Program-made: the position numbers and the translations under genes | Notes under the pieces: model-generated | The model's database searches: none | Seen by the model: the letters and a program-made list of their open reading frames with translations, nothing else | Told to the model about the DNA's origin: nothing | NCBI RefSeq assembly: GCF_031119335.1 | Contig: NZ_JAVHXT010000001.1 | Location: forward strand, 470,548 to 534,547 | Length of the DNA: 64,000 nucleotides | Reading direction: 5' to 3' | DNA from: Pedobacter sp. | GTDB lineage: Bacteria; Bacteroidota; Bacteroidia; Sphingobacteriales; Sphingobacteriaceae | Shown: positions 1 to 8,300 of the stretch, one piece after another | Layout of the letters: the number at the start of each line of letters is the position of its first letter | Position numbering within the stretch: position 1 is the stretch's first letter

Positions 1-50
1 GGGAAAGGGGAGAATTAAAACTGAAGCTATTTAAAATTGCTTACCTATAA

Positions 51-185
51 CTACTTCTCACTTTTCTTCCTTTGGTTAGCCTCCGCTTGTTTTACTTCAT
101 CCTTTTCAGCTAGCGGTTTATCCGTTTGCAACCTTGGCTTTTTGCTTTTATCCTCTTTGGTCGTTTTGTTTTTATCGGTTTTCAT
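51..185 (-). CDS. small lysine-rich hypothetical protein
   Basis: A 44-residue reading frame starts at an ATG and ends at TAG. The product is almost entirely charged or polar (about a quarter lysine), with no hydrophobic segment, cysteine or recognisable motif, so it is probably cytosolic and disordered. It stands alone and is divergent from the BatA-type gene to its right. Short frames of this composition can arise by chance in A-rich DNA, so reality is uncertain. No function is proposed. Confidence 0.35.
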   Translation of the reverse strand: MKTDKNKTTKEDKSKKPRLQTDKPLAEKDEVKQAEANQRKKSEK

Positions 186-354
186 CGTTTTATCTTTAAA
201 GAAATAACATTTCAGGTTTAAGTTTGTTAATTACTTTTTAATAATGGGTATTAATACCTTATCGCTTTGCGTTAAATGCTTTGTGCTATAAAATTGTAAA
301 TGGTTCCCCTGCGTACGGGATAAAATCGAAAATCTTTTGTACCTTTGGTTTTTA

Positions 355-2412
355 ATGAATTTCCTCTATCCGGGCTTCCTTTTTGCACTTTTAGCGGTAT
401 CAATCCCGATAATCGTCCATTTATTCAATTTCCGGAAATTCAAGAAAGTCTATTTCAGCAACGTAGCATTTCTTAAGGAAGTAAAAGAGCAAAACTCATC
501 CCGAGAAAAACTTAAAAACCTACTGATTTTAGCCGCTCGTATTTTGGCTATCGTTTTTTTGGTGCTTGCATTTGCCCGCCCATTTATCAGCGGTAACGCC
601 GAAACGAATAAGGCAAACGGCAATATTATAAGCATCTATTTCGATAATTCTTACAGTATGGATGCCGTAAATAAAGAGGGAAGTTTGTTAGATGAAGCCA
701 AACGCAGAGCGAAAGAAATTGTAAAGGCTTACCAGCTTAATGATCGTTTCCAGCTGCTAACTAACGATTTTGAAGGGAAGCACCAGCGCCTGTTAAATTC
801 GGAGGAGTTTATACAAGCAGTAGATGAAGTGAAGATATCTGCTGCTAGCAGGAATTTGCAGCAGGTCGTTAATAGACAACAAGGCGTTTTTACGGGCACA
901 GCCAATCGTTATGCCTACGTAATTTCCGATTTTCAACAAAACTTTGCCGGCAAAGAACCCATCAAAAAAGAGCAAAGCACGCAGCTTGCCTTAGTGAAGT
1001 TAAGTGCTAACGAATTGCCTAATATTTCGGTAGATAGTGTATGGTTTCTTTCTCCTGTGCACCAGCCAAATGTTTCAGAAAAAATCATTGTTCGTCTAAA
1101 AAACTTTGGCAATGAAGAAGCGAAAAATGTTCCGCTAAAGTTAACAATTAACAATCAACAGAAAGCTGTTGGAAGTATTAACGTAGCTGCGGGAGCAACC
1201 GCCATCGATACACTTTCTTACAGTGGCTTAGGTTTGGGCTGGCAAAAAGGAGTGTTGAGCATTAAAGATTTTCCTTTAACGTTCGATGATGAACTGAATT
1301 TCAGCTTTCAAGTCAATGCCAATCAACAAGTGCTTAGCATTAATGGCAATAAAACTGCTAAATACATAGAAGCACTTTTCAATGCAGATCCTTATTTTCA
1401 ATTGACATCAGTTTCTGAAAATAACATCAACTACGCCGCTTTTTCAAATTACAGCTTAATTATACTGAATGGAATTGCCCAACCTTCTAGTGGTTTAGCG
1501 CAAGAACTTAAAAATTATGTGAATAATGGTGGTTCAGTAGTTGTTCTGCCATCTACATCTGTTGATATTGGCACTTACTCCGCATTCCTAAACACATTGA
1601 ATTTACCAGTGGTTGCAGGTTTAGTGACTGAGCCAACTAAGGTTTCGCAAATAGAATTGAAACATCCACTGTTTAAAGATGTTTTCGAAAGTTTACCAAA
1701 AAACATGGATTTACCCTTGGCTAATCGATATTTTACTTATACTGATAACAGCAGGATAGCCAAAGAACCTTTGTTACAACTACCCGCTGGAAAAACCTAT
1801 TTGGCTCGCTATCCCATGTCGTCGGGGCAAATTTTCTTAGCGACTACAGGTTTAGAAGAAGAGGATGGAAATCTTTCTAAACATCCACTTTTTGTACCGC
1901 TTATGTATAAGATAGCTTTCGAAAGTGCTAAAGATCAGCCATTGTTCTACACTATTTCTAAAGATAATTTGATCACTTTACCATCGGTTAAACTTGGGGC
2001 AAATCAATCTTTAAAATTAATTGGTGATGGTTTTGAAGTTATTCCCGATATCAGCCACCAAAATGGCAAAACGTTACTATATGTAGCAGACCAAATTCAA
2101 AAATCTGGATTTTACAACGTTAAAAAGGCAGACTCAACGATAGCGCTTGTTGCTTTTAATGATGATAGAGCAGAATCTAACATGAAATATGATAGCCAAG
2201 CCGACTTAGAAGAGCGTTTCGGAGAACGTCTTGGTACAAGTCGTATCAATTTCATCGATGTCAAAAAGGAAAATATTTCATCGGCCATAGCCGAAAAAAA
2301 TAACGGAACTGAGTTATGGAAACTTTGCCTAATTTTGAGCTTAATTTTCATAGCTGCAGAGATATTGTTGGTCAGATTTTATCGGATTAAAAATAAACAC
2401 ATAGGAACATAG
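355..2412 (+). CDS. BatA/vWA-domain membrane protein
   Basis: The N-terminus matches the BatA (aerotolerance regulator N-terminal) family: a membrane segment, the basic stretch HLFNFRKFKKVYFSN and a second membrane segment at about residues 55-77. A von Willebrand A-like region follows, with a MIDAS-type D-x-S-x-S (DNSYS) near residue 100. A last transmembrane helix lies about 25 residues from the C-terminus. The family is common in Bacteroidota; its role is thought to be envelope-related and is not settled. The frame is open upstream to a TTG at 337, but ATG at 355 gives the normal start MNFLYPGFLF. A TACCTTTG element (340-347) resembling the Bacteroidota -7 box ends 7 bases before this ATG, so the transcript may be nearly leaderless. 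The last codons overlap a short inverted repeat. Confidence 0.8.
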   Translation: MNFLYPGFLFALLAVSIPIIVHLFNFRKFKKVYFSNVAFLKEVKEQNSSREKLKNLLILAARILAIVFLVLAFARPFISGNAETNKANGNIISIYFDNSYSMDAVNKEGSLLDEAKRRAKEIVKAYQLNDRFQLLTNDFEGKHQRLLNSEEFIQAVDEVKISAASRNLQQVVNRQQGVFTGTANRYAYVISDFQQNFAGKEPIKKEQSTQLALVKLSANELPNISVDSVWFLSPVHQPNVSEKIIVRLKNFGNEEAKNVPLKLTINNQQKAVGSINVAAGATAIDTLSYSGLGLGWQKGVLSIKDFPLTFDDELNFSFQVNANQQVLSINGNKTAKYIEALFNADPYFQLTSVSENNINYAAFSNYSLIILNGIAQPSSGLAQELKNYVNNGGSVVVLPSTSVDIGTYSAFLNTLNLPVVAGLVTEPTKVSQIELKHPLFKDVFESLPKNMDLPLANRYFTYTDNSRIAKEPLLQLPAGKTYLARYPMSSGQIFLATTGLEEEDGNLSKHPLFVPLMYKIAFESAKDQPLFYTISKDNLITLPSVKLGANQSLKLIGDGFEVIPDISHQNGKTLLYVADQIQKSGFYNVKKADSTIALVAFNDDRAESNMKYDSQADLEERFGERLGTSRINFIDVKKENISSAIAEKNNGTELWKLCLILSLIFIAAEILLVRFYRIKNKHIGT

Positions 2413-2436
2413 GTTAACTAATGTGTCTATGTGGTT
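2396..2436. repeat. small inverted repeat at gene end
   Basis: CACATAG (2398-2404) and CTATGTG (2428-2434) face each other around a GTTAAC centre. The element covers the last codons and stop of the BatA-type gene, so the C-terminal residues NKHIGT are encoded by the repeat. Confidence 0.4.
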
Positions 2437-2464
2437 AAAAGTTGAAAAATAAAAATAGAAATTC

Positions 2465-3724
2465 ATGAGCCTCTTAATTAAGGGAATTACCATTGCCGAT
2501 GCTAATAGCGAGTTTAGCGGAAAAACTTGCGATGTGAGAGTTGATAAAGGAAACATTGTTGCCATTGAAAGTCAACTCGAAGCACAGAAATCGGAGACAG
2601 TTTTTGAAGGTAACGGTGCCGTTCTATCGCCAGGTTTTTTCGATTTGAATTGCGTTTTCGGCGATCCGGGATTAGAAACTAAAGAAGATATTCAAACTGG
2701 TACTGCGGCTGCGGCAGCTGGTGGCTTCACAGGAATTGCCATTATGCCAAATACAAAACCGGTAGTGCACAGTAAAGGTGAGGTAGAATACATTTTGAAC
2801 AGAGCTAAAGGTAATTTGGTAGATGTACATCCGATAGGTGCAATTAGCCAAAATTTGGAAGGAAAGGAACTGGCCGAGATGTTCGATATGAAACAGGCAG
2901 GTGCCGTTGCTTTTGCAGAGGCTGGAAAGGCAATTGCCGACGATGGTTTTATGAGCCGAGCTTTGCAATATGCTTTAGGTTTCGACGGTTTGTTGTTTAC
3001 CCATCCAGAAAATAAGGCATTGGCCGGAAAAGCGCACGTTAATGAGAGTGCAACTACTATTTTGTTGGGCATGAAAGGTATTCCAGCATTGGCCGAAGAA
3101 ATGCAGGTTTCTAGGGATATTTTCCTAGCGCAATACCATAATGCTCCAATTCATATCAGCAATATTTCTACGGCAGGTTCGGTAGCGTTAATTAAAAAAG
3201 CCAAGAAAGATGGCGTAAAAGTAACGTGCGATGTTGCCGCACATCAGTTGGTATTTACAGAAGAATTGCTGAACGATTTCGATAGCAATTACAAAGTAAA
3301 GCCGCCATTACGTAGCAAAGCCGATAATAAGGCTTTAATTAACGGTTTGAAAGACGGAACTATTGATGCAATTTCTTCGCAACACTGTCCGCACGAAATT
3401 GAGTTTAAAAATGTTGAATTTGAGATTGCGAATTACGGTATTATTGCACTGCAGACGGTACTACCGTTATTAGTACAAGCTGGCTTAGATACCGCGTTAA
3501 TTGTAGAAAAATTGGCTGTAGCACCAAGAAACTTGCTTAAATTGGAAGTTCCTGTAATTAAAGTAGGAGCAGTAGCAAATTTTACAGTTTTCAATGCTAG
3601 CAAAGAGTGGAAATTCAATAACGAAACGAATAAATCAAAATCGGCTAACTCGCCTTTGTTCAATAAAACATTAAAAGGAAAAGTAGAATTGGTTTATAAT
3701 AACGGGAAGTATATAACATATTAA
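2465..3724 (+). CDS. dihydroorotase-like protein, probably non-catalytic
   Basis: This 419-residue protein aligns along its length with class I dihydroorotases, the amidohydrolase enzymes that cyclise carbamoyl-aspartate in pyrimidine synthesis. The strand 1 metal motif, normally HxH in a PGFID-H-H context, reads N62-C-V64 (FFDLNCVFGDPG). The H in the usual HICHVST motif is N (HISNIST), and the catalytic Asp of TDHAPH is Gln (SSQHCPH, Q306). The fold motifs around these sites (CDVAAHQLVFT, KVKPPLRSK) are intact, so this is a maintained pseudoenzyme rather than a decayed gene. Non-catalytic dihydroorotase homologues (PyrC') are known to support aspartate transcarbamoylase in some bacteria; whether that applies here is inference. 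No other pyrimidine gene lies nearby. Automatic pipelines will probably call it pyrC. Confidence 0.85.
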   Translation: MSLLIKGITIADANSEFSGKTCDVRVDKGNIVAIESQLEAQKSETVFEGNGAVLSPGFFDLNCVFGDPGLETKEDIQTGTAAAAAGGFTGIAIMPNTKPVVHSKGEVEYILNRAKGNLVDVHPIGAISQNLEGKELAEMFDMKQAGAVAFAEAGKAIADDGFMSRALQYALGFDGLLFTHPENKALAGKAHVNESATTILLGMKGIPALAEEMQVSRDIFLAQYHNAPIHISNISTAGSVALIKKAKKDGVKVTCDVAAHQLVFTEELLNDFDSNYKVKPPLRSKADNKALINGLKDGTIDAISSQHCPHEIEFKNVEFEIANYGIIALQTVLPLLVQAGLDTALIVEKLAVAPRNLLKLEVPVIKVGAVANFTVFNASKEWKFNNETNKSKSANSPLFNKTLKGKVELVYNNGKYITY

Positions 3725-3733
3725 AATATACGT

Positions 3734-3863
3734 CGTCATTGCGAGGTACGAAGCAATCTCCTGCCTGTCATTCTGAGCAAAGCGAAGAATCTAAAAACAA
3801 ACAGATTCCTCCTAACGTGGGAATGACAAGGTGCTTAACATTGCTTCATTCCTCGCAATGACG
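3734..3863. repeat. nested palindromic intergenic element
   Basis: CGTCATTGCGAGG (3734-3746) is exactly inverted as CCTCGCAATGACG (3851-3863). Further in, GAAGCAAT pairs with ATTGCTTC and GTCATTC with GAATGAC. It fills the spacer between the dihydroorotase-like gene and the next CDS. The layout is that of dispersed REP/MITE-like intergenic DNA in Bacteroidota genomes. Confidence 0.7.
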
Positions 3864-3879
3864 AATAAAGAAAAGCAAA

Positions 3880-4554
3880 ATGAACAACATCGTAAAAAAG
3901 ACAATAACAGCTTCATTATCCAAGTTTGGTGAAGTAAATAAGGCAGCTAGCGTTGAAATAACGCATAAATTGACAGCAGTTTTCGAAGCTGATGCTGATT
4001 TTATGGATAAAGTAGAAAAGTTTGATGCAGTTTTTGATGAATATCCAAAGTTCGAAGAGCTAAGGGAGGTATTTTTCGATTTGTTGATGATCAATTTCTT
4101 TACCAGCGATGTAAATAAATTGGAAGAAGATTATCTAGAATCGAAAGAATGGGAGGCTATAGAAGATGAAACCATTGATAGGGGAACTGAATTATTGAAC
4201 TTGCTATTGTACATCAACGAGTGCCACGACGAGCAGATAAAACCAGAACTGGAAGATTTCTTGAAGGAGTTTTTATTGGTTGATGAAGATGAATTCCAAG
4301 ATGAATTTCATATCTACGAAGATTTGATAAGCAACCAACAATTGGCAGAAACAAGCATTCAGGAAATTTGCGAAAATGCCAAAATTTTAAACTTAGCAGA
4401 AGAAATGCAAGAACTGTTTGTGCCCTTCATGGCATTTTTCTTACAACCAGTGGCAACAGAGCAAGCTTTTAAAGATTTCGAAAAATATAGTAACAATAAG
4501 GCTTTTGATGCGTCTGTTTATAGTTTAATTACTAATTTTAACCAAACTAGATAA
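3880..4554 (+). CDS. acidic hypothetical protein
   Basis: The 224-residue protein is very acidic, especially residues 45-155, with many short Glu/Asp-rich helices predicted by eye. There is no signal peptide, membrane segment or known motif. It ends 10 bases before the DUF4199 gene, so the two are probably co-transcribed. The start ATG lies just after the palindromic element and no in-frame upstream alternative looks better. Length and codon use look like a real gene. I do not recognise the family. Confidence 0.65.
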   Translation: MNNIVKKTITASLSKFGEVNKAASVEITHKLTAVFEADADFMDKVEKFDAVFDEYPKFEELREVFFDLLMINFFTSDVNKLEEDYLESKEWEAIEDETIDRGTELLNLLLYINECHDEQIKPELEDFLKEFLLVDEDEFQDEFHIYEDLISNQQLAETSIQEICENAKILNLAEEMQELFVPFMAFFLQPVATEQAFKDFEKYSNNKAFDASVYSLITNFNQTR

Positions 4555-4564
4555 CAAACTAATT

Positions 4565-5146
4565 ATGGACAAAACAATTAACATCAAAAGTGAAGCCTTA
4601 AAAAACGGATTAATTTGGGGCGTAATTAACATTGTAATTTTTTTAGTGACTTGGTACGTGGCGCCAAGCTTAATGAGTTCTTATTGGTATGCAGCATTCT
4701 CCCTAATAATAGGTTTGGTGCTGGCTGTATTTTTCTGCTTAGATATGCGTAAGAAATTAGGCGGATATTGGACTTTTGGAGAAGCCCTGTGGCCAATTTT
4801 TGTGATGTTCGTATTCGCAATGGGTCTGATGTTCGTATTTAACATACTTTTCGGTAAGTTTATTGATACGACTTATCCAGAACAGATGAAAGAAATGGTA
4901 ATGACTAAGACAGAAGCCACCATGAAATCATTTGGTTTAAGTGATGAAGAAGCTGCAAAGGCGTTGGATAAAACTCGCGAAAATCTAGATCAACAGTTTA
5001 CGCCTACATTTAGCCAAGCGGTAATGGCGTTCGGAATATCTGCAATTATGTATTTTATTGGTGCGCTTATTTTTGCATTGATTTTCAAACGTAGCAATCC
5101 AAACCCATTTGCTGGTCAAAACGATCCAAATTTCGGAACGAACTAA
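4565..5146 (+). CDS. DUF4199 membrane protein
   Basis: A 193-residue protein with four hydrophobic helices: two at the N-terminus (about 15-35 and 38-58), one at about 75-95 and one at about 150-172. A charged loop separates the third and fourth. The pattern and the GYWTFGEALWPIF-type segment fit the DUF4199 family, which is common in Bacteroidota and has no known biochemical role. It follows the acidic protein by 10 bases and is closed by a strong terminator, so this pair probably forms a transcription unit separate from the glycosyltransferases downstream. Confidence 0.75.
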   Translation: MDKTINIKSEALKNGLIWGVINIVIFLVTWYVAPSLMSSYWYAAFSLIIGLVLAVFFCLDMRKKLGGYWTFGEALWPIFVMFVFAMGLMFVFNILFGKFIDTTYPEQMKEMVMTKTEATMKSFGLSDEEAAKALDKTRENLDQQFTPTFSQAVMAFGISAIMYFIGALIFALIFKRSNPNPFAGQNDPNFGTN

Positions 5147-5167
5147 GACATTTCGAATTATATTTTA

Positions 5168-5218
5168 AACGTGCAAATTATCTCAATTTATTTGATGAAA
5201 TTTGCACGTTATTTTTTT
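5168..5218 (+). terminator. rho-independent terminator
   Basis: A perfect 12-bp stem (5168-5179 with 5199-5210) is followed by A and a run of seven T. It sits 21 bases after the DUF4199 stop codon. Confidence 0.85.
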
Positions 5219-5281
5219 ATGGCGATTGTATGTTTAGATGATTGATCTCGATACGCAATGCGCAATACTCAATACTAACGA

Positions 5282-6232
5282 ATGGACATATCAATTGTAG
5301 TACCGCTATATAACGAAGACGAGTCGCTGCCCGAGTTAATTTCTTGGATAGATGATGTAATGCAGAAAAACAATTTCTCTTATGAAGCCATTTTTATTGA
5401 CGACGGAAGTACCGACCGTTCTTGGCAGGTAATTACAGAACTGAAATTGAGGTTCGCAAGTATTAGAGCTATTAAATTCAGACGTAACTATGGTAAATCT
5501 GCAGCTTTGAATGTAGGTTTTGCTGCGGCGCAGGGCGATGTTGTCATCACTATGGATGCCGATTTGCAAGACAGTCCAGATGAAATACCAGCACTTTACA
5601 GTAGAATTAAAGACGAAGGTTATGATGTAATCTCGGGCTGGAAGAAAAAACGCTACGACCCAATTACAAAAACCATCCCTACAAAATTGTTTAACGCCGC
5701 AACGCGTAAAATGAGTGGCATCCAACTGAATGATTTCAACTGTGGCTTAAAGTCATACCGTAACGACGTTATTAAAACCATCGAAGTTTATGGCGAAATG
5801 CACCGTTACATTCCCGTATTGGCCAAATGGGCTGGATTTACTAAAATAGGAGAGCAGGTGGTAGAACACAGAGCTCGTAAATACGGTGTCACCAAGTTTG
5901 GCCTAAGTAGATTTATCAATGGGTTTTTAGATTTGATGTCTATTTTCTTCGTAGGTAAGTTTGGTAAGCGCCCCATGCACTTTTTCGGTTCTTTGGGCGT
6001 GTTAAGTTTCTTCATCGGTATCATCATGGCTATCTATATTATGGTAGAAAAGCAGGTGCATATCTGGAACAATTTACCATACCGCAATTCTACAGACCAA
6101 CCCTTGTTTTATTTAGCATTGGTGGCTATTGTGGTAGGTTCACAGATGTTTTTAGCAGGTTTTGTAGCCGAGTTAGTTGGTCGTAACGCCCCAGAAAGAA
6201 ATCAGTATTTAATAGAAAAAGAGATAAGCTAG
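5282..6232 (+). CDS. family 2 glycosyltransferase, DPM1/GtrB-like
   Basis: A GT-A fold glycosyltransferase of 316 residues. It has the start ISIVVPLYNE, the nucleotide-sugar motif DDGS near residue 40, the metal-binding DADLQDSPDEIP near residue 97, and a C-terminal half with two transmembrane helices (about 235-258 and 275-300). This is the layout of polyprenyl-phosphate sugar transferases (dolichyl-phosphate mannose synthase and bactoprenol glucosyltransferase types), which charge a lipid carrier on the cytosolic face of the membrane. The sugar cannot be read from sequence. A second GT2 gene follows after a spacer carrying a small hairpin. Confidence 0.85.
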   Translation: MDISIVVPLYNEDESLPELISWIDDVMQKNNFSYEAIFIDDGSTDRSWQVITELKLRFASIRAIKFRRNYGKSAALNVGFAAAQGDVVITMDADLQDSPDEIPALYSRIKDEGYDVISGWKKKRYDPITKTIPTKLFNAATRKMSGIQLNDFNCGLKSYRNDVIKTIEVYGEMHRYIPVLAKWAGFTKIGEQVVEHRARKYGVTKFGLSRFINGFLDLMSIFFVGKFGKRPMHFFGSLGVLSFFIGIIMAIYIMVEKQVHIWNNLPYRNSTDQPLFYLALVAIVVGSQMFLAGFVAELVGRNAPERNQYLIEKEIS

Positions 6233-6241
6233 AAGGAGAGA

Positions 6242-6263
6242 AGGCGGAAGGTTTTGTCCGCCT
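6242..6263. repeat. spacer hairpin AGGCGGA/TCCGCCT
   Basis: AGGCGGA (6242-6248) pairs with TCCGCCT (6257-6263) between the two glycosyltransferase genes. A related GGCGGAAGGT sequence recurs before hscB. There is no T-run, so it is more likely a repeat element than a terminator. Confidence 0.45.
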
Positions 6264-6304
6264 AACCCCTCTGCCTTGCCGCCCTCTACCTTCAACCTTT
6301 ACGT

Positions 6305-7270
6305 ATGTTTTTCTCAATAATCATCCCCTTATACAACCGTCCGCAGGAAATTAAAGAACTGCTATCCACTTTGTGTAAACAAACTTACATGCAGTTTGAG
6401 GTATTGGTAATAGAAGATGGTTCTGTAAAAGATGCGAAGGATATTGTTGCCAGTTTTGAGAATAAGCTTGATGTTAAGTACTTCTATAAAGAAAATTCTG
6501 GACAGGGTTTTTCTAGAAACTTTGGCTTCGAACGTGCCAAAGGCGATTACTTCATTATCTTCGATTCGGATATTTTAGTTCCTTCTGATTATTTGGAAAC
6601 CGTGAAGGACTATTTGTTTGAGCACCAATTAGATGCTTTTGGCGGTCCAGACGCTGCACACGAAAGTTTTACGCCGGTTCAAAAGGCCATCAGTTACGCC
6701 ATGACATCGCCATTTACAACGGGTGGTATTCGAGGCAATAAAAAACATATCGGACAATTTCATCCACGCAGTTTTAACATGGGGCTTTCTAGAGAGGTCT
6801 ATGAAAAAGTAGGTGGATTTATACTCACTCGTTTGGGCGAAGACATCGAGTACAGTATTCGTATCCATGAAAGTGGATTTAAAATTGGCTTAATTCCAGC
6901 GGCAAAAGTTTATCATAAACGCAGAACGAGTTTTAAGCAGTTTTATAAACAATTGCACTTTTTTGGAAGGGCTCGTATCAATATTTACAAACATTTCCCT
7001 TCAGAGCTAAAAGCAGTACATTTCTTTCCTGCATTTTTCACTTTAGGATTGGGGTTTACCATTGCATGTAATGTGTTATATCGCCCTTTGGCATACGTTT
7101 GTAATTTCTTTCTGTTACTTTACTTTTTGTTGATATTTTTTCATGCTTGGCAGGTAAATAAATCAATAAAAATTGCATTTTTGAGTGTAATAGCATCCTT
7201 TATCCAACTTACCGCTTATGGACTAGGTTTTATACAGGATTTTGTGAAGAGGGTGGTGTTTAGAAAGTAA
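6305..7270 (+). CDS. family 2 glycosyltransferase
   Basis: A 321-residue GT2 enzyme: FSIIIPLYNRPQE at the N-terminus, EDGS near residue 36, the metal-binding DSD (FDSDILVPSDY) near residue 90, and GEDIEYSIRIHESG near residue 178 carrying the catalytic-base ED pair. Two hydrophobic segments follow (about 238-260 and 265-285), so it is probably membrane-attached. It differs from its upstream neighbour in lacking the DxDLQD motif and belongs to a chain-extending type of GT2. Acceptor and sugar are unknown. Confidence 0.82.
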   Translation: MFFSIIIPLYNRPQEIKELLSTLCKQTYMQFEVLVIEDGSVKDAKDIVASFENKLDVKYFYKENSGQGFSRNFGFERAKGDYFIIFDSDILVPSDYLETVKDYLFEHQLDAFGGPDAAHESFTPVQKAISYAMTSPFTTGGIRGNKKHIGQFHPRSFNMGLSREVYEKVGGFILTRLGEDIEYSIRIHESGFKIGLIPAAKVYHKRRTSFKQFYKQLHFFGRARINIYKHFPSELKAVHFFPAFFTLGLGFTIACNVLYRPLAYVCNFFLLLYFLLIFFHAWQVNKSIKIAFLSVIASFIQLTAYGLGFIQDFVKRVVFRK

Positions 7271-7271
7271 A

Positions 7272-7317
7272 GCGATAAGCGTTTGGCGATTTTACATCAA
7301 CGCCAAATGCTTATCGC
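7272..7317. repeat. 17-bp inverted repeat in spacer
   Basis: 7272-7288 and 7301-7317 are inverted copies matching at 16 of 17 positions around a 12-base loop. It occupies most of the spacer after the second glycosyltransferase gene. No T-run follows. It is probably a dispersed palindromic element that may also shape mRNA 3' ends. Confidence 0.6.
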
Positions 7318-7338
7318 CAGACGAATAACAATAAGACA

Positions 7339-8214
7339 ATGATTAACTACTTAAAAGAAAGCACCTTTGCTGTAAAGGATGTGATTATGCAAGCTTGGAA
7401 AGTAACCAAAGAGAACTACTTTTCTATCGCTACGCTTTGCTTTCTAATTTTTCTAACAGCTTCAACTTCAACGTTTATGGCTTTCTTTATGGAAGATGTA
7501 AACATGGGGATTAAATTTATCATGCTGTTAATTTTTATGATGAGTTATTGTGTGGTAGAGCTTTGCCTAATTAAATATATTTTTAAGCTGTTAGACACCG
7601 AAAATGCTGATATACAGATTATAGAGACATTGCCAACTAGAAATGAAATTATCAAGTTTTTAATTGCAACAGTATTTTTTGGTTTGAGCATCTTTTTTGT
7701 TGGTATTTTACTGATGCCAGTGCTTTACCTGCTAGACTTGCTGTTGAAGTTATTGGTTAATCAAGGTGTAATTGATGGCTACGCTGAAACGGGCAAAATT
7801 ATCGTAAATATTGCAGTAGGTATAGCCGTACTAAGCATTTTCTTCACTTTTATCAGAATAATTTTCTTTCCATTTTTTATTATAGATAAACACAGCTCGC
7901 CTTGGGAATCTATTAAGCTAAGCCTGGCCACAACAAAGGGCAATTTTATTAAACTTTTAATGATTTTGTTAGGTTTGGTAGTGGTTCAAGCTATTGTTTT
8001 TGGCTTTTTCTACATCGTAATTTTGATGGGCTTTAGACTAGTGAACCTATTTCTAGATTACGATATTAGTCAGTACAGTTCGTTAATTGTAGTGGTATTT
8101 AGTTCGTTTGTGATTGTACCTTTTTCTACTGCTTTCTTTGCCGTAGCTTATCGTAAAATAATGAACGAATATAAAGGAGATGAACATCCTGATATTATTC
8201 ATAATATCATGTAA
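7339..8214 (+). CDS. polytopic membrane protein, unknown family
   Basis: The 291-residue protein has about six long hydrophobic helices, the first at about residues 29-50 and the last ending near residue 275. A charged N-terminal amphipathic stretch precedes them. It resembles the many Bacteroidota membrane proteins with a glycerophosphodiester-phosphodiesterase-type membrane region, but I see no diagnostic motif. It lies in the same direction as the two glycosyltransferases and may belong to the same envelope glycan or lipid pathway. Function is not assigned. Confidence 0.65.
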   Translation: MINYLKESTFAVKDVIMQAWKVTKENYFSIATLCFLIFLTASTSTFMAFFMEDVNMGIKFIMLLIFMMSYCVVELCLIKYIFKLLDTENADIQIIETLPTRNEIIKFLIATVFFGLSIFFVGILLMPVLYLLDLLLKLLVNQGVIDGYAETGKIIVNIAVGIAVLSIFFTFIRIIFFPFFIIDKHSSPWESIKLSLATTKGNFIKLLMILLGLVVVQAIVFGFFYIVILMGFRLVNLFLDYDISQYSSLIVVVFSSFVIVPFSTAFFAVAYRKIMNEYKGDEHPDIIHNIM

Positions 8215-8300
8215 ACCCCTAAATCCCCTAAAGGGGACTTGTATTTAAGAGAGATAATATGGCTATGGAAAAAAAAAGCCCCTTTAGGGGTTGGGGTATT
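8214..8300. repeat. CCCCTAAA-type inverted repeat overlapping a start region
   Basis: The left arm (about 8214-8241) contains CCCCTAAATCCCCTAAAGGGG. The right arm (about 8275-8300) contains GCCCCTTTAGGGGTTGGGGT, its inverted partner, and each arm is itself palindromic. The right arm lies inside the next CDS and encodes the residues SPFRGWG near the protein N-terminus. Confidence 0.75.
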
